From Blastomussa wellsi (taxonomy: Eukaryota > Cnidaria > Anthozoa > Scleractinia > Plerogyridae): a DNA stretch of 64,000 bases. Numbering within the stretch: the stretch's first letter is position 1; every line of letters begins with the position of its first letter. The translations under genes were made by a program, and so were the position numbers. Below the pieces are notes generated by a model. The model was given only the letters and a program-made list of their open reading frames with translations. It ran no database searches and was not told the origin of the DNA. The stretch is from positions 8,155,389 to 8,219,388 of the forward strand of contig OX393570.1 of assembly GCA_947652115.1 (NCBI GenBank). Direction: 5' to 3'. Shown here in pieces: positions 51,791 to 63,692 of this stretch.

Positions 51791-54700
51791 TCAAACACTT
51801 TCCACTCGCTCGGTTGTTATGATAACGTTGTACTGTACACTGCTTGATGTCCTGGACTGGCGCTTTTCTTCCCACAAACATCCAAATAAAACCTGTATAA
51901 CCTCGGAGACACGATTCGGCTTTTTCATTTTCAACAGCTTGGCGGGCCTCTGTTTGCTTTGTTGCGATATTCTTGGGACAAGAAACATTACAGAGGCTGC
52001 AAGCATGGAGATGCCACCACACGAGTAGAAAGCTCCAGCGTAATCTCCAAATATGTCGTACATCCAACCTGCAATGGAGGATTTACATGTTATTTCTCCT
52101 TGCAGTTTCCAAAGTACAGGGGCAGTGAGGGATTGCTCAAGATGATATTTGGAGGCAAGCAATTTTGGAGCATTTTGCAGTGTTAATGAAGGTCATTCTT
52201 TGTAGGACCTTAAGTGTTCACTAAAAATATCAGTGGGCAGAAAACAGATTCTGATTGGTTTATTGGCCATAATTTACTGGAGAACAGAAGGAAAACTAAA
52301 ACGTCTCCAAGGAGGGATGGAAAGGGCAGCAAGTGCTTTTTCCCGGCCGGTTTTGGCTGAAACGGGAATTCCAGGAGTGGTTTTCGCGCGGTCGGTTTCG
52401 GGCAGCACGGAAGCGAATGGATTAAGTGCATCTAGGCCCGCACATTCTAACCTGTGGTTACCACTAGTCATCACTACTTTTATAATTATTATTATTATCA
52501 TCATTATTATTATCATTGTTATTTGGTTTTCAAAATATGACGACGGTTAGAAACCTTGTGTTAGCAACAATTCATGACAAACTGGGCTGGGTTGTTCAAA
52601 GCTAGGTTAAGATAACCCAGGGTTAGTGCGAAATTTGAATTTAGATTTGAAAGCTTACAAAGGAAATTCAGTTTAATTCTTTTTGTCTACAATTTAATGA
52701 ATTGATGCTCTTAAAATAAAAGTGAAAATTATCGGAGAATATGCTTTTGAACAAAAGAAAAAGAAACCCAGATTAAAATTTAAACCCGGGTTAGCGCTAA
52801 TCGGCCTTCGAACAACTGGACCCTGGTGGTTAAAGACCCATAGCGGACCAGTACGCATTTCGCGCGTCAATTGCAGTTACCATCTTTTATGTGAGTCGAA
52901 AAGGGCCTATCAGACAATGGCGCCTCGATCCTGGGTTCATCGAAACAATAACAAACGCGCGAAATGCATAGTGGTTCTTCATGGGTCTTGAGAACGACTT
53001 GTTCCCGTTTTAAAGATGTCGGGTGACGAGAGTAAATAACAAAATTACTTAGCGCTACATCCCTGATCCTAGCAGTATGCAGGACGACCCACCTGTGGGC
53101 ATGTCAAACTTTTGTAAAACGTACTTATTACAAAAAATAAAGAACTGAACTGAACTAAAGTGTGACGTATGAACATATTAAATGGCCTAGCTCACCGATA
53201 CCCCTCCCCTTTAGGTGCATGGGCGCGAATCCCGTCGGGAACCCTGATATTTTTTTTCTTGTTCAAAGTTCGGGACATTTCCATCTTTATCATGCCTTGA
53301 AAATTCAGATGAAGAAACAATAACGATTGCACATGATTTCTTTTCTTCGACCAAAAAGTTCTCGAAGCAAATTACGTACCTGCAATAGGAGGCCCAAGAA
53401 ACATTGGAAATGCCATAACAGTGAAAGCGCTTCCGAGAGCGTACGACATTTTTTCTGGGCCAACGATGTCACTAGTGATCAGCGGAATCAGCAGCACAAA
53501 GCATGCTTCAAAGAAGCCAAACGTCACAGCGTAAGCCGTCAATCCTCTGTAACCAGTTGCCATGGGAACAAAGAAGGAGCATAACCCTATAACAAAGAGA
53601 CCCAGCTGATACATACGAACTCGGTTAACGCAAGATAGATCTGCCATTTTTCCGAAAAACAGTCTGCCAACAGTCGATGCCACCGATAAGTAACCGATGA
53701 GAAACGAAGCGTCTGTCGGAGAAACGCCAAGATCTTCAGCGTGTCTGACCTAGCAACCAGAGAATAAAATAAATATAAAATTAAATTTCTGCTTAATGTT
53801 GAAGATTGATCCCTTTCTCTGGAATGTCCATCTAAATTACAGTTTGGAATAAAACTTTAAGAACCCACGTTACATCCTGGTCAAACTAGTTTTCTGACTG
53901 AGGCAAAAGGGCGAAAGACATAGGCAAAAGGGCAACTGATAAATAGCCTTTTTAAAAGTAAAATAATATCATTCTCTCATCATTTAGGATTTGTATGCAA
54001 AGATACGGTTCTATTTTTAGAGGGGCTTTGGTACATGGTGTCAGACATTGTGACTCTCTTATGCATATCAGTGTCTATCAGGTTCTTTTAAAATTAACAT
54101 TTTGTTTGCAATAAGTCTCATTTCAATGACTTCAATAGCCAATAGCAACACGCCTACACGTCTTAGAGATAATGAAGGAACAGTTCTGGTATTGCTACTT
54201 GTAATATAACGCGGAAACAGACCCGGGGCACAGGGTTGGCTTTGTATCAAAGATAGATGATTGCCTTGGCGATCGAGCAGGGAGGGCTGGGGGTTTAGAA
54301 AATTGTAAACATTTTTCGAGTAAAACGCTCAGAATTCGGGCAACAGCAGTTGCAACTTTTGGGCGGTTGTATACCAGTTTTCTGCTGACACATTCGGAAA
54401 TTGTGTATGACTATATCTCTGGGCAATACGTCAAAAGTCATTTGACATCTTATGACCTTTGATTTCAGAAAACAGATTTGAAAAAGTTCAAAGGTATCCA
54501 CGATCCAAACGCATAGATCTGACTTTCGGGTTTTCACGGTTATTCATTTTGTAATATATACCCCTCTTATTGCACTGCTTAAGATTGGAGTCAGGCAAAT
54601 CTGCATTGATTTGTGAGGAGAATAAAGGTTCTAAAAATTTCAATTTCCAGCACAAAAGGAAACAACAAAACATTATTATTATCTCTACACTCTTACCAGA

Positions 54701-57700
54701 TGCACAAATGGTACAAAATAGCCGAGCTGAAATGTCGCTAAAGATGCGATCCAAATAATATATCCTTTATTGTTGAATATGCTCCAGTCAAAAATCCTCT
54801 TTGCCTCTGCCCCCTTGGTCTTGTCGTTGTATCGAGAATATTTGGCGGGAACGGGTCGGAACGTTGCGCCGCATAATATAACCAGGCTGAAAATTCCCGC
54901 CACAATTCGAAACGTGTTCGCCACGCCAAAACGCAAAAAGAGTGCTTGGACGACTGGACCTATCACAAGTGTTCCAACTCCACTTCCGGCCGTTACCAGG
55001 CCATTCACGACCGCAATCCGCCTCTTGAAGTACTTCGAGAGCACTATTATCGTGGGAAAGTAGCAGAGGCTGGTCCCAGAGCCAAACATTACACCATAGG
55101 TCAAATACAATGGAAGGAGACTGGTAACCAAAGATGATAGTAGCAGCCCTGCTATGCAGATTAGACCCCCGCATATGGTGACGATTCTACAGCCAAGCCT
55201 CTCGCACAGGGAGGTGGTAAGTGGACCAAGGAAGAACATTATGCCAGTCGCGAGGGACCCAACCCAGGCTGCAAAAGAAGGGAAATAAAAAATCTGCTAA
55301 TATAAGCAAATTAAAATCACAATGACAAAACAATGAAGAGTGCCGGATTTTGTGTAGACCTGAATCAGTAAAAAGATACGTACAAAGCGAAAAACGGTAA
55401 ACTGATCCCCACGGCGGCAGGATATGAGATTGAAACAGAAATAAAATAATATGAAAACAAGTAGTTATTTCTGTTTCTATCTCTTCTCCTTGCCGTGGGG
55501 ATCAGTTTGCCGGTTGTTACTTAGCGAAATAAATAACCTATCAACAAATGAAATTCTTCTCCATCGTACTCTATTGCCAGACTCTTGCAGTGAAGTGAGA
55601 AACAAGTGAAGCTTATTTGAAAGGCCTTTCAAAATAAAGAAGGATAGCGTTTTCATTTTTATGATATCTTCTCTTGTTCCTGAGATATTCAAGTTTTTAA
55701 ATTATTAAAATTACATAACTCAGTGGTGTCACATCTGAATTACAGTATGGAGTCAAAACACAATAGGCCACTTCCGAGTTCCCCTTTTCGTCTGTTTCAA
55801 AACGTGTATAAGTGCGAAACTATTCATATGGAAGCAAGCTTGTTTTGCAAGAGAGTGAAGAAGCAAGTGAAACACATCAGCATATGAATGGTTTTTCGCA
55901 CTTAGACTCGTTTTCACAATGAGGCAAAAGAGAACTCGGAAATGGCCTATTTATGGCAATATGCAAATAATGGGGCAATGCATTTGAAACTTGGCACTGG
56001 TGTTGTCATTCTCGTCCCCAGAGCCCTTTTCGTTTCTCTTAGCCGGCACGAAAAACGAAGGGCTCTCGGGACATACGATTTTCAAAAAAATTCGAATTTT
56101 CTTTATTGGCTGTTGAGAACAAAGAAATCTTAAACGAAAGTGAAAATGTTCGCCGGTCGCCTTATTACAACACACAACATGTAGAACCATCAATGCTATA
56201 TACATGAAGTCCGGAAGTCCTAGAATCTCGGACTTGAAATCGTATGTCTCCAGAGCCCTTCATTTTTCGTGCCAAGGCCCTGCCGGCTAAGAGAAACGAA
56301 AAGGGCTATGGGGACGAGAATGTGGTGTTGTATCCTAAGAAATACACCACATGGTGAACTGCTCACATGGTGCACATTTTGATGTTGCTATAGTAACAGC
56401 CTTGTTTCCAGGCTCTTTCTTCTCTGAACCATATATTACCCTTTGTGACCATATAAGGAGAAATCCATGGTCCTATTTAACATATCTAATCAGAATATAA
56501 AATCCAATACTAGTTTTACCAATCTTCTTATCGAATAAACTACTAATAGCTAATCTGATAATTTAATATAATCGCTAAAAGGTTGATATATAAAAGTGAT
56601 AAAATTATATTGAATCAGTTATGGTGAGTAGAGTGAAAAGCTCCTACAGCTATCATCCACCATTGAAACTTAAATACCTCTGGACAAGACAGGATAAAGG
56701 GTAAGAGAGGTCATCCTCCATATGGGCCCTATTCCTAACGTAATCCGTCTCAAGTTTTTTTTATAACGCTGCGTGGGCTATCAAAGGTCGTCAAACGTCA
56801 TCAAAGTTCGCGCCATGTGATTGGCTATTTGCTGATCCCTTTGGGATTGGGGTGATCTAAAAATAACTTGAGACGGATTACCTTAGGAATAGGGCTCATG
56901 TGGGGGATGACCTCTTTTACCCTTTATCCTCTCTTGCTCTGGAAGGAGGGAAGATATTACAAAATTTTTATAAAAGGGAAACACCATACATTCGCCTTCA
57001 TTCCTAGGCATGGCGCCTCCTTTTGTTACTGCACACATGTTCCGCACATCACGGAACACGTTTCTTGCTGGAGTCCCGCGGGTGAATTTGTTCTCGAACT
57101 GATCACAGATAACCATTGGACTGTTCGGTCCTGAGTAGAATGAACGCCTTCTCACAGTATACTATTAAAGTATATACTAACCTGTAGCTCCCCTCTGAGT
57201 ATTAAGTTCCTTCACGAGCTCCGTGTAAACAATTCCTGCGGTGTTTTGCATTCCGAGGGCGATAAACTGGACGAGAAAAGCGCCGAGACAGACCACCCAG
57301 CCCCACCCTCCGTCGGGATGGCTTTTGACCACAATGTGAAACTGACGAGAGTTGGCGTCGGTCAGACTGTTATCTGATGGAATTCCATTGCATCTGTCAG
57401 TCATATCTGTTTGTGCGATGTCGCACGTAATACCAGTTTCCACGTCACTCGAACGGGTGCTGTCTCCGGGGGATCGCGAGGTTTTTCTCTTTGCCGTTGA
57501 TGCAGTTGTCCTGGAGATTGCGAGCGCTAAATCCGATGTTTCTGGGAATACGAGCGGTGCATTACGCAATAAGGAACTTATTTCATTCTCGTTGTCTGTC
57601 GCGCTTTGTCCTTTGATATTAAAACCTGCTTGCATTGCGAGAGATGAATCTTTCGTTGCACAATATGTATCTTGCACTGAGTCTTTCTCTGTACTTGATG

Positions 57701-58328
57701 CCTCGAAGGTTGTGTGTTGCGCTTTGTGAATTTTTGATTCCAAAGTGTTTCGTTCTCTTTCCGTTACGACGGTCTCTAATTGCAACACTTCGTTCATAAG
57801 TCGTAGAGTATCGTAAACAATGTCTTCCGCCTTCTGGTTAACGGCCGATACATCAATCCCGCTTTGCTCCAGAAAACAATTTTCTTGTGACGTTCCTGAA
57901 CGGTCCTCTTCATCTGTAAACGATTTTGTTCTACTGAACAGCGATAGTTCTTTTCCTATGGAAGCTACACGGCGCTTTCCATTCAATATTTCTTGCTCTC
58001 CATATAACACATGCTTGTCTATATGAATGTCTACGTCGCTATGTTCGACGGATACATCTTCCATAATGCCTGATTGATTAGGTTCTAAGACATCTTGTGT
58101 CGCATTTGTTACAGTTTGCTGCGTGGTCGAAGCATCTTTTAATAACTCATTTTGTAAATTACCACCACATGTACCTTTGGATGCAGTACGCAAACTGCCC
58201 TCTCCAACACTAACTTGAACACACAAGCTGTTGGATGCAAAATGTGGAAGTACGAAGTTTTCGCTAGCGCTCTCTTGTCTGCAAACCAAGACCATTTTTT
58301 CTTTATGCCTCTCATGATTTTCAGGCAT
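51791..58328 (-). CDS. Monocarboxylate transporter-like protein (SLC16, MFS), gene 2
   Basis: Four minus-strand exons join in frame: 58,328-57,182; 55,268-54,697; 53,749-53,380; 52,068-51,791. Intron phases are 1, 0 and 1, all GT-AG. The product is about 788 residues. A hydrophilic N-terminal part of about 337 residues precedes the TM1 signature PDGGWGW. The second signature, YFKRRIAVVNGLVTAGSGVG, is in exon 2. The last exon encodes the final helix and a short basic tail. The 53.4-53.7 kb exon has exactly the length of its counterpart in gene 1 (370 nt). It is a paralogue of gene 1 in convergent orientation. The first ATG is my choice; a later in-frame start would shorten the N-terminus. Confidence 0.87.
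52069..53379. other. Intron 3 of SLC16-like gene 2
   Basis: It contains an inverted repeat at 52,833-52,988 and an ATT/ATC-rich stretch at 52,480-52,515. An ACTGAACTGAACTA run near 53,140 could be a retroelement tail. Confidence 0.6.
52833..52988. repeat. Inverted repeat, MITE-like
   Basis: AAAGACCCATAGCGGACCAG and GCATTTCGCGCGT are mirrored by ACGCGCGAAATGC and CTTCATGGGTCTT. Confidence 0.6.
53750..54696. other. Intron 2 of SLC16-like gene 2
   Basis: No repeat or internal gene recognised. Confidence 0.6.
55388..55516. repeat. Inverted repeat, MITE-like
   Basis: CGGTAAACTGATCCCCACGG is mirrored by CCGTGGGGATCAGTTTGCCG around a CAGAAATA/TATTTCTG centre. Confidence 0.7.
55763..55951. repeat. 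Inverted repeat, MITE family with AATAGGCCA ends
   Basis: AATAGGCCACTTCCGAGTTC is mirrored by GAACTCGGAAATGGCCTATT. Related ends occur at 61.7-61.85 and 62.55-62.73 kb. Confidence 0.75.
56008..56322. repeat. Long inverted repeat, family also at 2.6 kb
   Basis: CATTCTCGTCCCCAGAGCCC and CTCTTAGCCGGC at the left are mirrored at the right end GGGGACGAGAATG. The interior is about 150 bp. Confidence 0.75.
56691..56930. repeat. Inverted repeat with about 68-bp arms
   Basis: GGATAAAGGGTAAGAGAGGT and CCTATTCCTAACGTAATCCG are mirrored by GACGGATTACCTTAGGAATA and CCTCTTTTACCCTTTATCC. Confidence 0.8.
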
Positions 58329-60250
58329 TCCAGTGACGGCGGGGAGTTAATTTCAAAATAATAAAATGGTCAATAAAAAACAGGGCGGGGCCGCTTTGAG
58401 TGTGGTCCGCTTGTTGGAGGCCTGAGGGTCACTCATTTATAATTGTTCCCTGGAAAAAAATGTTGACGAAATAAAAACATAACTTGACATACGAAATTCA
58501 AAATAATCAATTAATTAACTCCGTAAAAAATTAATTCTTATTGCTGGAGAGAAAGTTTCGTCTGATACCCGGCAGAAAAATAACAACCTCTCCACCCGCC
58601 AAACCATAAACGAGAAATCCTCGTAGGATTGTTTTATATTTATAATTTGGTTTTATCAACTGGGTTGATAATGTCAATTGGCCACCGTAACGGTGGCCGC
58701 CGTAAAACCGTGACGGTTTTATATTTTCTATAAAAGAATTAACACGCAGGCATGGTTCTCCAATTATTGGGCCAAAACACTTAGGAAATGGTCTATCTTT
58801 TCTGCCTGGTAGTCTGGTAGGTTTGCATTTGTGGACAAATTTACGTCAGCAAAGAATGGAAATTAGGTCACGTAACTTGTTACGGCCACAAAATTGGAAA
58901 AAATCTTTGAAGAAAAATAGCACCAGTTTAAAACATCAGTCTGTCAGCTTTGCTACAACCAATGTGGTCTAGAGGAAAACAACAAAAGACCTGTGCCCGG
59001 ATCTTTTTTAATAAATATTTCATTAATTTTGAAAATAAACGGATTTTTGTACTTGTGCCCAGTCCTCCAGAAGATATTTCTTATAAAAGACATGTTATTT
59101 TAAATTTTGTCAGACAGTCCGGGCACAGAAGTGATGTACCTTATAGAGTTTGAGCTTATCAAGCTAACAGAATCCTCCGGAAAATAACCCTGAAGGTCAC
59201 GTGACGTAATTTGCATACGTCACTCACATAAATTTAACAAAATTAGCAAACTTGTTAGTCTGTCAAAGTGTTAGATTGTTATGGCTAAACCAAGTGGGCT
59301 AAACCTTCAGAAGCAAGTTCACCCCTAAGTTTTTGGAGTAATAATAGGAAAGCCACGCCTTAATTTTCTTGCGTTTGTTCTTTTGATAGTTAACAACTTG
59401 ATTTGTGTGGATCAGTCCGTTCAAAATATAGAAAAGGCCCCCTCCGAAAACAAGCCGACAAAATTAAAATGCTTTTTGAGCGGAAGTAAGTCCGGGCTAT
59501 TTTGTTTATTGCAGAATTATCATTTGATTTAATTAATATATGAGACTAATACCGGCGACTGGTAGAAGTTTCTAAACAGATCGGAACTTGGCGCTAAAAC
59601 AACCGACAGAAAGCGCGGGAAAAATCAGATGAACAAAGTCACATTCGCTTTTGGTTTTGATTGGCTGACGAAACAACAAGCTTCTGATTGGTTAATGTAC
59701 TGCACTGTGTGATTGACTTAGAAAACTTTGCCACCCACTCGACCAATCAGATGCAAAGACCGTATACCTGTCGTCTCGTGTTGTCAAGTTTATTTCGTTT
59801 AACGCGTTCCTGTACTTACATATGTGAGTGGCCATTGCAACTTCTTTGGTTTTGGTTTCCGACACTTGATGATAAACGGTGAGCTTATAATAATTACCCC
59901 CTGTTTAGTCGTTTGAGTTACGTCACAATGCTATTTTACCGACTTTGTGAACATAAAAAAAATGATCCAAAATCCGAGGTATATTTCGACCAAAAAACTG
60001 AAGGAAAACTACCCAGATGAAAATAAGAAGAAAAGTCTGACTTACCTGCGGAAACAAAGCACTCCAGTTATACATCGAAGACCATCGAAGGTCTCGACAG
60101 ATTCATCTCATTCACCATCGCGCGCCGGCCAGCGAGAGGCATTTATGATCTTTGTAATTAAGAAACGCCTGAATTACGTCACATGTTCTGATTGTTATAA
60201 TTCAGTGGTATGACGTGACCGTGTAATTAGCGTGACGTCCTGTCTAGTTG
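58329..60250. other. Upstream of SLC16-like gene 2; nothing firm
   Basis: Probable promoter side of gene 2. 58,645-58,740 repeats the 41.07-kb dispersed word and then forms a CGTAACGGTGG hairpin. A minus-strand CAG|GTAAGT donor at about 60,050 could end an untranslated first exon of gene 2, but no evidence connects them. Confidence 0.35.
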
Positions 60251-60300
60251 AAAACAATGTCAATCAATTATAATTTATAGTCGAGACACATTGTTTATTT

Positions 60301-60737
60301 CGCTTTTCGAACTCGTGCGGGAAGTTTGGTCGAGTTTCCGAACATGCAGAATTTCAGGGAATTTTGAAGCTGTATTTGGAGAGGTCTCATTTTCCCGATA
60401 CTTTTGCTCCTCTGAAACTCAACTGCAAGTAAGTAATCACTATAGAACTGCAAATATAATAAATTAACACGTTTCTGGCCGTTTCGAGTGTTTTTCTTCC
60501 GAGGGATAGTCCCCGAAACAGCTCCAAAATTTCCCGCGCTGGGGCTATTGGGAAATAATTTGTATGTAGCTTAGCGACCGCTCCATTCTCCCGAAGTCGC
60601 TGCGAGCATTACAGTTCTCTACTATTTGGAAAAAGTTATCGAAATCCGCGAGAGAATCTCGGGTTTAGAACAAGATTTTCTCTTCGACTGGTGGGCCTGG
60701 TGTTATGCAAAGATAGAAGATGCAATGTGTCGAAAAG
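60301..60737 (+). other. Possible coding exons of an unassigned gene
   Basis: 60,301-60,428 is open, protein-like (EFQGILKLYLERSHFPDTF) and ends at a GTAAGT donor. 60,615-60,737 is open, reads LEQDFLFDWWAWCYAKIED and ends AAAAG|GCAAGT, a GC-type donor. No in-frame ATG was found, and the phases do not join simply. This is weak evidence for the start of a gene reading rightward. Confidence 0.2.
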
Positions 60738-61713
60738 GCAAGTCTAGAAACTGACAATCATTATTTTGATTTGCATTGAGATCGAGTTAACCAGGAAGAT
60801 AATAGGCACAGAACAGGTTTTGATAACAAAACAGCCACACCGGGGAATTTATCGATTGCAGACTAGACTATCGATTCTCCCTATGGGTTTACCCAGTTCT
60901 AGGCTCTCGGTGATTGGGACACTCGGGCGAAGAAAAAGAGTTAGTAAGGCCCCCTCTTTTTCCTTCGCTTTCACTTGCGACACTTGCTTTCGGCTCTTAC
61001 TCCGTGTACCATTGAACAAAGAGTTTCATTAAGCACAGGTGCACGGAGTTTGGTTTTTAGTATGATAAGGAAAAAGTGAATATTACAAGTTGAGGTTCAG
61101 CTTGTGACAAAGGATTTGTTGCATTTCAGAACTTTAGCCTATATGTAGCTATCCCCATCCCCCAAGGAAAAACCGGAGGGAGGGTGGGTATGGCTACACG
61201 TGGGCTACATTTTAGTCCAAAATCACATCAAAATTGCATAGAGTTTTGAATGGGTTCAAAATTCTGTGATATCGTGCACTGAAATTGCAACTGGTTCAAA
61301 TGTAAAAATCCTCTTCACCCCAGGTTAAGCGAGGAGTGATTCAACTGATCTTGGTAAATGTGGGGGGGGGGGGGGGGGGGAGGTATTCCAGAGTCCCCAC
61401 AGGCAGAGTAACCTCATGACTAGGGTTGGGGAGGCTATACAAGATGCAATCCATTTTATGACCCGATAGAACACATGTTATTTGTCTGAAAATTTGAGAC
61501 AAAACCTTCATCATTTGTGTGCATGGAGCTAGCATTGTCTTGCAAACTGAACAAAAACACTGTGATAGACGGGGGGGGGGGGGGGGGCAATTCAAAGGAG
61601 ACACTGTACAGTGTATTTTTATGGTGGGGAAGGGTTAGAAAAGTCTTTCTGGCGAGTGGTGGGTCCTGTCTGTGAATGGGATTTGTGTAGAAGTCTGTGA
61701 ATAGTCGATATAT
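60738..61713. other. Intergenic with two long G-runs
   Basis: G-runs lie at 61,362-61,380 and 61,571-61,587. Nothing else is seen. Confidence 0.5.
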
Positions 61714-61828
61714 TAAAATTCAGCTTGGTGGAGACGCCTAGAGGACACAAGCAAAGAAAGTAAAAATGAGTGTTTATTAATTTCTTTTGTTTATGTCCTC
61801 TAGGCCTCGCTATCAAGCTGAATTTTAA
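61714..61828. repeat. Inverted repeat, MITE-like
   Basis: AAAATTCAGCTTGGTGG and CGCCTAGAGGACA are mirrored by TGTCCTCTAGGCCTCG and AAGCTGAATTTT. Confidence 0.7.
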
Positions 61829-62549
61829 AATTGTGAAAGTGGCCTATTGCAGAGACCCTGTAACCAATTGTAGCCAGTAGCTATTATTCTTGGTATCTCT
61901 GGGTTCAAGACTGGGTGAAAAAATGTGTAGGCTAAACACACCTTTATATGAGCATTAGTTTGTCACAGAGAAAGCAACAGTAACTTGGAAATGACCTAAT
62001 TATCAATAGATACGTTTTAACCAATCTCCAGTAGTTCCCTTTCCCAAAAATATCTCCAACACTATATACATGACATATAGACAACTGTGTTTAATTTTTC
62101 CAACTTTAGAACAAGTTGTATTTATTTATTTTTTTGTCAGTAAAAGCAACTCGAAAATGAGTTGATTTTAGAAAAGAGTTCTAAAGAATCCTTCACACTA
62201 AGTAACACAAACATGTGAACTGGGTAGCACAACTTCTTTAAAATGAAAACTGAAGCACATTTACACCGTAATTGGGTGGTCTAAGCAGAGTTGGTGTGAA
62301 ATCGACACTAATCAACCGCAAGACCTATAAACACGACACATTTATACTTATAAAGCAAATGAAAACTTACATCTTTAAATGTCACACCCTCGTACTCTAT
62401 TGCTACAAAAGACAACTTGTTGCTACAAAAGAAAACTGCTCTAAGATCACAAAATATCACCGATCTATATCAATTTAATTTTCTCCAACATGGTGCGACC
62501 CTCTAATGATAAAGTATTCACCACTGTGAAATCTGCTTGCCATATATAA
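61829..62549. other. Intergenic, nothing recognised
   Basis: AT-rich DNA without supported features. Confidence 0.4.
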
Positions 62550-62728
62550 AATAGTCCACTTTGGAAAATACCATGGTACTCTTTGTTTGTCCCCAAAATT
62601 TTGCATAAGCATTGTTTCCAGTTTCTCATGGAACTTACAATGGTCCCAAGAGAAAACAAAAAAATGATTATGCAAAATTTTGGGGACAAACAAAGAGTAT
62701 TATGGCATTTTCTGAAGCGGCCTATTGC
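62550..62728. repeat. Inverted repeat, MITE family with AATAGGCCR-like ends
   Basis: ACTCTTTGTTTGTCCCCAAA and ATTTTGCATAA are mirrored by TTATGCAAAAT and TTTGGGGACAAACAAAGAGT. The outer ends read AATAGTCCACTT and AAGCGGCCTATT. Confidence 0.75.
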
Positions 62729-63391
62729 CATTATGCATTTTGGGTAGCTTCTGTTTACCCATGTCTGTTATAAAATTGAACTTTTAAAAGCAAAAAAACA
62801 AACGAATCAAAAACAGCCACTAGGGAACACGTGTAACGTAAATAATAACAACAAGATAATTAAATGGCTTACCACAAGCAAGTGTAAAACAATTCTTGCA
62901 AACTTCACCCCTCCAACAATCACTTTTAAATTATCAATTTTGATACTTAGTCCCAATATGTTGTTACCCCAAGCTAGTAGATGTAGAATAATATATATTA
63001 TTGTAATGTTGGTACAAATAATCTTAAAATACAATTGAACCAGTGGTCAATATAAATAGCTTTTTTCCAGTGGTACCACCCATGAAGGGGTTTTTAACTG
63101 CAAAATGTCTTTTTAGAAAACTACCATCTACCACTTCTAATCTAAGCAAACATGTTTTACAATCTGGAATAAAATCTAATATGTTTTTAGATGCACCACC
63201 TTCCTGGTTTCTCTCAACTTCCGAGAATTAAATAAATTTGAAAACGTTAACGTAATCTGTGATCAGCACACTATGATCAATTGGTTAATTAATCAATTGA
63301 TTAAATAATTTAATAAAAATCCATTGTGAAAGATTTTGATATTAACTATCATTTATCAGAGAACTTATTTTTGGAAGTTATATAGGGCTTT
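62729..63391. other. Intergenic, nothing recognised
   Basis: AT-rich DNA. A frame at 63,043-63,231 (+) has no recognisable domain. Confidence 0.4.
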
Positions 63392-63692
63392 GGTCTGTGC
63401 TGTAAAGGTAAGTCTGCAGTCGGGCCTAGTGACCCATCAGGCCGGAGCTTATCCCGGTTTCTGTAGCATGACGCGACAGAGAGTATTTCTACTCCCCCCT
63501 GGATGGGATGCTAGTCCATCGCAGGGTTACCCCCCAGCAGTAAATTCGCCGGTACCCATTTATACACCTGGGTGAAGAGAGGCCCAAGAACACAACGCAG
63601 TGGCCCGGCCAGGACTCGAACCCGGACCGTCCGATCCAGAGTCCAGCGCACTAACCATTAGGCCACTGCGCCTCCCTCGGTCTGTGCTGTAA
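63392..63692 (-). mobile_element. tRNA-derived SINE with 14-bp target duplication
   Basis: The SINE body (63,406-63,676) reads on the minus strand. The A box is TGGCCTAATGGTTAGTGCG and the B box GGTCCGGGTTCGAGTCC. The common CACTGCGTTGTGTTCTTGGG body follows, ending CTTACCTT. Both sides carry GGTCTGTGCTGTAA (63,392-63,405 and 63,679-63,692). It is the most complete copy of this family in the window. Confidence 0.85.

Larger units (their letters stand above)
55269..57181. other. Intron 1 of SLC16-like gene 2, packed with palindromes
   Basis: It contains four separate inverted repeats (55,388; 55,763; 56,008; 56,691), listed individually. The acceptor is TTTCCCTTCTTTTGCAG and the donor CAG|GTTAGT. 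Confidence 0.7.
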
